This document shows positions 54,098 through 56,590 of a stretch of DNA of 56,590 nt, piece by piece. Both the position numbers and the translations under genes were made by a program. Position 1 is the stretch's first letter; every line of letters begins with the position of its first letter. The notes under the pieces were generated by a model. It saw only the letters and a program-made list of their open reading frames with translations. It searched no databases and was not told the DNA's origin. The DNA lies in assembly GCA_021783995.1 (NCBI GenBank), contig JAJXTH010000013.1:1-56590 (forward strand). Reading direction: 5' to 3'. The stretch comes from Pseudomonadota bacterium (lineage in GTDB: Bacteria; Pseudomonadota; Gammaproteobacteria; Burkholderiales; Gallionellaceae).

Positions 54098-55291
54098 GTG
54101 TCCCTGTCCCGCCGCGTTCAAGCCATCAAACCCTCCCCCACCCTGGCCGTCACGGCGCGCGCGGCAAAACTCAAGGCGGAAGGGCATGACATCATAGGTC
54201 TGGGCGCGGGAGAACCGGACTTCGACACCCCGCAGCACATCAAGGACGCCGCGATCAGGGCGATCAACTCAGGCTTCACCAAATACACTTCGGTGGGCGG
54301 CACGCCCGCCCTCAAGACCGCGGTCATCAACAAGTTCAAACGCGACAACGGTCTCGACTACAATGCAAAGCAGATACTGGTCTCATGCGGCGGGAAACAG
54401 AGCTTCTTCAACCTGGCGCTCGCGGTGATCAACCCCGGCGACGAGGTAATCGTGCCCGCGCCCTACTGGGTCTCCTATCCTGACATCGTGATCATCGCCG
54501 AAGGCAAACCCGTGATCGTCGAGGCCGGCATAGAGCAGGGATTCAAGATGACGCCCGCGCAGCTCAAGGCCGCCATCACGCCGAAAACCAAAATGGTCGT
54601 AATTAACAGCCCGAGCAACCCTTCCGGCGCAGTGTACACGGTGGATGACTTGCGGCGGCTTGGCGAAGTGCTGCGCGCGCATCCCGACATCCTGATTGCG
54701 ACTGACGACATGTACGAGCACATCGCGCTGACCGACGAGAAGTTCGTCAACATCCTCAACGCATGCCCCGATCTCTACCCTCGCACGCTGGTGCTGAACG
54801 GCGTCTCCAAGGCCTATGCGATGACGGGCTGGCGCATAGGTTATGCTGCGGGACCGGAGCAGATCATCACCGCGATGGAAAACGTGCAATCGCAAAGCAC
54901 GTCCAACCCGACTTCGATCTCTCAGGTCGCAGCGGAAGCCGCGCTGGACGGCGACCAGGGATGCATAACGCCGATGCTGAAGGCATTCCGAGAGCGCCAT
55001 GTATTCGTGGTGAACGCGCTGAACAAGATCCCGGGATTGAAATGCCTCATGGCGGGCGGCGCGTTCTATGCGTTTCCCGATGCAAGGGAAGCCATCGCAA
55101 CGCTGCACCAGAAAGGCGTCATCAGTGAAGCGACCGACATCGCACTCTCCGAATATCTCCTTGTCAAAGGTGGCGTCGCCGTCGTGCCAGGCTCCGCATT
55201 CGGCCTGTCAGGCTACATCCGCCTCTCCTTTGCCACATCGATGGAAAACCTCACGAAGGCCCTTGATCGAATTGCAAAAGCTCTTTCATGA
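54098..55291 (+). CDS. aspC: Pyridoxal-phosphate aminotransferase, aspartate aminotransferase type Ib
   Basis: A 397-residue class I aminotransferase interconverting aspartate/glutamate and their keto acids, supplying aspartate. GLGAGEPDFDTPQHIK (~34-49), NSPSNPSGAVY (~169-179) and the pyridoxal Lys in LNGVSKAYAMTGWRIGYAAG (quoted in part; ~231-250) are clear, as is the C-terminal Arg in GYIRLSFA. The start is a GTG with GAGGAAA upstream. It has its own promoter. Its last codons (NLTKALDRIAKALS) are followed 20 bp later by a diverged second copy of the same tail. Confidence 0.95.
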   Translation: MSLSRRVQAIKPSPTLAVTARAAKLKAEGHDIIGLGAGEPDFDTPQHIKDAAIRAINSGFTKYTSVGGTPALKTAVINKFKRDNGLDYNAKQILVSCGGKQSFFNLALAVINPGDEVIVPAPYWVSYPDIVIIAEGKPVIVEAGIEQGFKMTPAQLKAAITPKTKMVVINSPSNPSGAVYTVDDLRRLGEVLRAHPDILIATDDMYEHIALTDEKFVNILNACPDLYPRTLVLNGVSKAYAMTGWRIGYAAGPEQIITAMENVQSQSTSNPTSISQVAAEAALDGDQGCITPMLKAFRERHVFVVNALNKIPGLKCLMAGGAFYAFPDAREAIATLHQKGVISEATDIALSEYLLVKGGVAVVPGSAFGLSGYIRLSFATSMENLTKALDRIAKALS

Positions 55292-55311
55292 GGTTTCGGC
55301 GACTGAGCCAC

Positions 55312-55356
55312 AATCTTACGAAGGTACTCGACCGCATCGCAAAGGCACTGGGCTGA
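55312..55356 (+). pseudogene. displaced second copy of the aspC 3' end
   Basis: Downstream of the aspC stop, 45 bases read NLTKVLDRIAKALG and stop. This matches the real aspC tail NLTKALDRIAKALS in 12 of 14 residues, but only 31 of 45 bases are identical, most differences being at third codon positions. It is therefore an old or foreign allele of the tail, not a fresh duplication. Such scars form when DNA integrates into or replaces a gene's 3' end. Confidence 0.75.
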
Positions 55357-55410
55357 CTCGCAATTTCCATCAAAAGCGCGTTGATCTGGATCGTCAGCGT
55401 TGAGACGCTC

Positions 55411-55758
55411 TTAGGCGCCGCGACAAAGAATGTCGAGAAGCACAAGCGCATGGCTGTGATTTTCGTCTTTGGCGGCATAGACCAGGGTCACTTTTCCCTT
55501 GCGAGATAGTTTATGTAACTCTGCCAATGCAGGGTTGCCATCGAGTTCAGATCGATATTGCTCCTGAAACACAGGCCATTTTTCCGGGTCATGCCCATAC
55601 CACTTGCGCAATTCAGCCGATGGCGCAACGTCTTTCAGCCACAAATCGATTTTTGCCTCTTCCTTCTTTACTCCGCGAGGCCAGAGACGGTCCACGAGAA
55701 TACGCTTGCCGTCCGCAGGCACCGGCATCTCGTAAACCCGCTTGATCGATACGCTCAT
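55411..55758 (-). CDS. DUF488 family protein (YeaO-like)
   Basis: A 115-residue protein. The conserved opening RILVDRLWPRGVKKEEAKID (quoted from ~16) and W-x-KDVAPSAELRKWYGHDPEKW (split; ~39-60), plus VTLVYAAKDENHSHALVL near the end, mark the DUF488/YeaO family, of unknown biochemical function. The ATG at 55758 has GGGG seven bases upstream. It lies on the far side of the duplicated aspC tail, convergent with aspC, and begins the accessory-looking right end of the window. Confidence 0.88.
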   Translation of the reverse strand: MSVSIKRVYEMPVPADGKRILVDRLWPRGVKKEEAKIDLWLKDVAPSAELRKWYGHDPEKWPVFQEQYRSELDGNPALAELHKLSRKGKVTLVYAAKDENHSHALVLLDILCRGA

Positions 55759-55848
55759 ATTCAGCCCCAACGTTATCGCCCAGACACGCCGCTTTCTGGC
55801 ATCAAATGGAGTGGTTTTCAGGACATCACTTCGGCGCGCTCGGCAAAA

Positions 55849-56166
55849 TCAAGGAATGCGACGCCTTGAGCGAGTAGCGTCTGAGCTAGGGGTTGGACTT
55901 GGCTCTACAAGCCGTCCTGTGACGTACTTGTGAAGGACACTGGCCATCAGAGTCTGATAAGGGATGGCTTCTTCTGCCGCCTTTGCCTGAATATCTTCGA
56001 GGTCCCGCGAAGATATTCGAATATTGACCCGCTTGTCTTTAACCAGAGAGGCCGAGGCCATTGTCACATAGCGCGCAATATCACTCTTTCCTTTTCGTGA
56101 AGGCTGCCACTCGCCTCTTTCAAAAGAAGCCAGAATTTCCTCTTCCAGTTTGCTTTCTTTGTCCAT
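55849..56166 (-). CDS. CopG/BrnA-like antitoxin
   Basis: A 105-residue protein. An acidic N-terminal part (MDKESKLEEEILASFERGEW) is followed by a ribbon-helix-helix-like stretch DKRVNIRISSRDLEDIQAKA (about 45-64) and EAIPYQTLMASVLHKYVTG, as in CopG-type antitoxins paired with BrnT-like toxins. The tail is Ser/Pro/Arg-rich. ATG 56166 lies 1 bp after the stop of the toxin gene with GAGGAA upstream, so toxin-first order and coupled translation are clear. It should bind its toxin and repress the operon. Confidence 0.82.
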   Translation of the reverse strand: MDKESKLEEEILASFERGEWQPSRKGKSDIARYVTMASASLVKDKRVNIRISSRDLEDIQAKAAEEAIPYQTLMASVLHKYVTGRLVEPSPTPSSDATRSRRRIP

Positions 56167-56167
56167 T

Positions 56168-56446
56168 TCAATGTTCCTCATCAAGATAAGTGCGCGTGGC
56201 TTTCCGGCTCGGGATAATCGCTTTCAGAAAGACTTTCTGTTTCGTCTCCACAAACGGCACCAGATAGGCGTAGCCACGAATGCGAATTACAAACATCCGC
56301 TGGTTCGGGTATTGAGCTGTGTTCGGGTGATCCAGCACAACAAGAAGCCCGCCATTTGCAATGGCTGATATGACTTCCTCAAAAGACACGCCACGCTCGG
56401 CTTTGAGGAGAATATTCTTTTCTGTGCTCCAGTTCACAGGCTTCAT
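56168..56446 (-). CDS. BrnT-like toxin
   Basis: A 92-residue protein of the BrnT/DUF497 type, RNase-like toxins. The pattern is VNWSTEKNILLKAERGVSFEEV (split; residues ~4-25), HPNTAQYPNQRMFVIRIRGY (~46-65) and a basic ending LKAIIPSRKATRTYL. It shares an operon with the CopG-like antitoxin that follows. ATG 56446 is chosen; a GTG seven codons earlier is possible. Assignment is from sequence pattern and gene context, not a search. Confidence 0.78.
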   Translation of the reverse strand: MKPVNWSTEKNILLKAERGVSFEEVISAIANGGLLVVLDHPNTAQYPNQRMFVIRIRGYAYLVPFVETKQKVFLKAIIPSRKATRTYLDEEH

Positions 56447-56500
56447 GCAGAGAATATTACACCTCACTCTTGTCCAAAACAGGATTTCAAATCAGCGTGA

Positions 56501-56574
56501 CGTTGGGTCATCCAAAGGTGTAAGGTAATCGTGTATCGCCAAACACACCATGCCCATCCAAAGGAGACCCAACG
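56501..56574. repeat. inverted and direct repeats before the last, partial gene
   Basis: CGTTGGGTC (56501-56509) and GACCCAACG (56566-56574) form a perfect 9-bp inverted repeat 56 bases apart. Between them CATCCAAAGG occurs twice (56509-56518 and 56555-56564), and GGTGT (56517) faces ACACC nearby. This could be a structured leader or the end of a mobile element; the window stops too soon to tell. Confidence 0.5.
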
Positions 56575-56590
56575 TGAAAGCATCATGCAG
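56574..56590 (+). CDS. start of a gene cut by the window edge
   Basis: AAGGAG (56561-56566) is followed after seven bases by GTG (56574), reading VKASC to the window end; an in-frame ATG at 56550 is the alternative. Only 17 bases are visible, so the product cannot be named. The strong ribosome site inside a repeat-rich leader is the evidence. Confidence 0.4.

Noticed and set aside
55396-55409. AGCGT-TGAG-ACGCT hairpin as a terminator between aspC and DUF488
   Set aside because: The stem is only five base pairs, with no T-run on either strand.

Overview
The window looks like the chromosome of a betaproteobacterium, most likely of the Nitrosomonadales/Gallionellaceae kind. This is an inference from the protein types, the gene order (uvrC-pgsA-tRNA; glycogen and pentose-phosphate genes together; paired cyanophycin synthetases) and a GC content that appears to be in the mid-50s. 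I could not run any search. It is densely coded, mostly by chromosomal core genes, with overlapping ATGA junctions in many operons and accessory DNA only near the right end.

Layout. 1-7.1 kb (minus): a partial tRNA-Pro, pgsA, uvrC, a family-5 uracil-DNA glycosylase, an EF-hand-like membrane protein, rlmJ and a DUF455 ferritin-like protein. 7.4 kb: an HU gene. 7.7-16.2 kb: glycogen locus 1, with malQ, a GH57 glucanotransferase/amylase and glgC on the minus strand, divergent from glgB and pgi. 16.2-21.1 kb (minus): a zinc-ribbon protein, an MlaF-like ATPase, a cyclic-nucleotide-binding protein, a DUF3025 protein, a radical SAM protein, a class II cytochrome c and a SpoU methyltransferase. 21.1-28.7 kb: the cyanophycin locus, with cphA and a second, truncated cphA on the minus strand, divergent from an ABC exporter and a DUF1854 protein. 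28.8-31.7 kb: a marR-emrA-emrB type efflux operon behind a perfect palindrome. 32.0-33.3 kb: tRNA-Lys and two low-complexity proteins. 33.4-41.6 kb (minus): glycogen/glucose locus 2, zwf-glk-pgl-gnd-glgP-glgA. 41.6-44.9 kb: rmuC and typA. 45.0-49.5 kb: an adhesin-E-like exported protein, a small lipoprotein gene, a large hybrid sensor kinase and a response regulator. 49.7-54.0 kb: tRNA-Thr and a MacAB-like exporter with two different permeases. 54.1-55.3 kb: aspC. 55.3-56.6 kb: a duplicated aspC tail, DUF488, a BrnT/CopG-like toxin-antitoxin pair and the start of another unit.

How it fits together. The window carries two storage economies. Carbon: glgC/glgA/glgB build glycogen, while glgP, malQ and the GH57 enzyme remodel or degrade it. 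Glk and Pgi feed glucose into the hexose-phosphate pool, and Zwf-Pgl-Gnd burn it for reducing power. Nitrogen: CphA and its partner make cyanophycin (Asp/Arg polymer); no cyanophycinase is in the window.

The most interesting signal is complementary decay of the two cyanophycin synthetases. The full-length one keeps the Mur-ligase P-loop but has HxxEM where its partner has an HxxEH metallopeptidase-like motif. The partner keeps HxxEH but has lost the P-loop and the C-terminal Mur lobe. Other points are a displaced second copy of the aspC 3' end, an unlisted 59-residue lipoprotein gene coupled to the sensor kinase, an H-loop Tyr in the MlaF-like ATPase, and a perfect 19-bp palindrome in front of the MarR operon.
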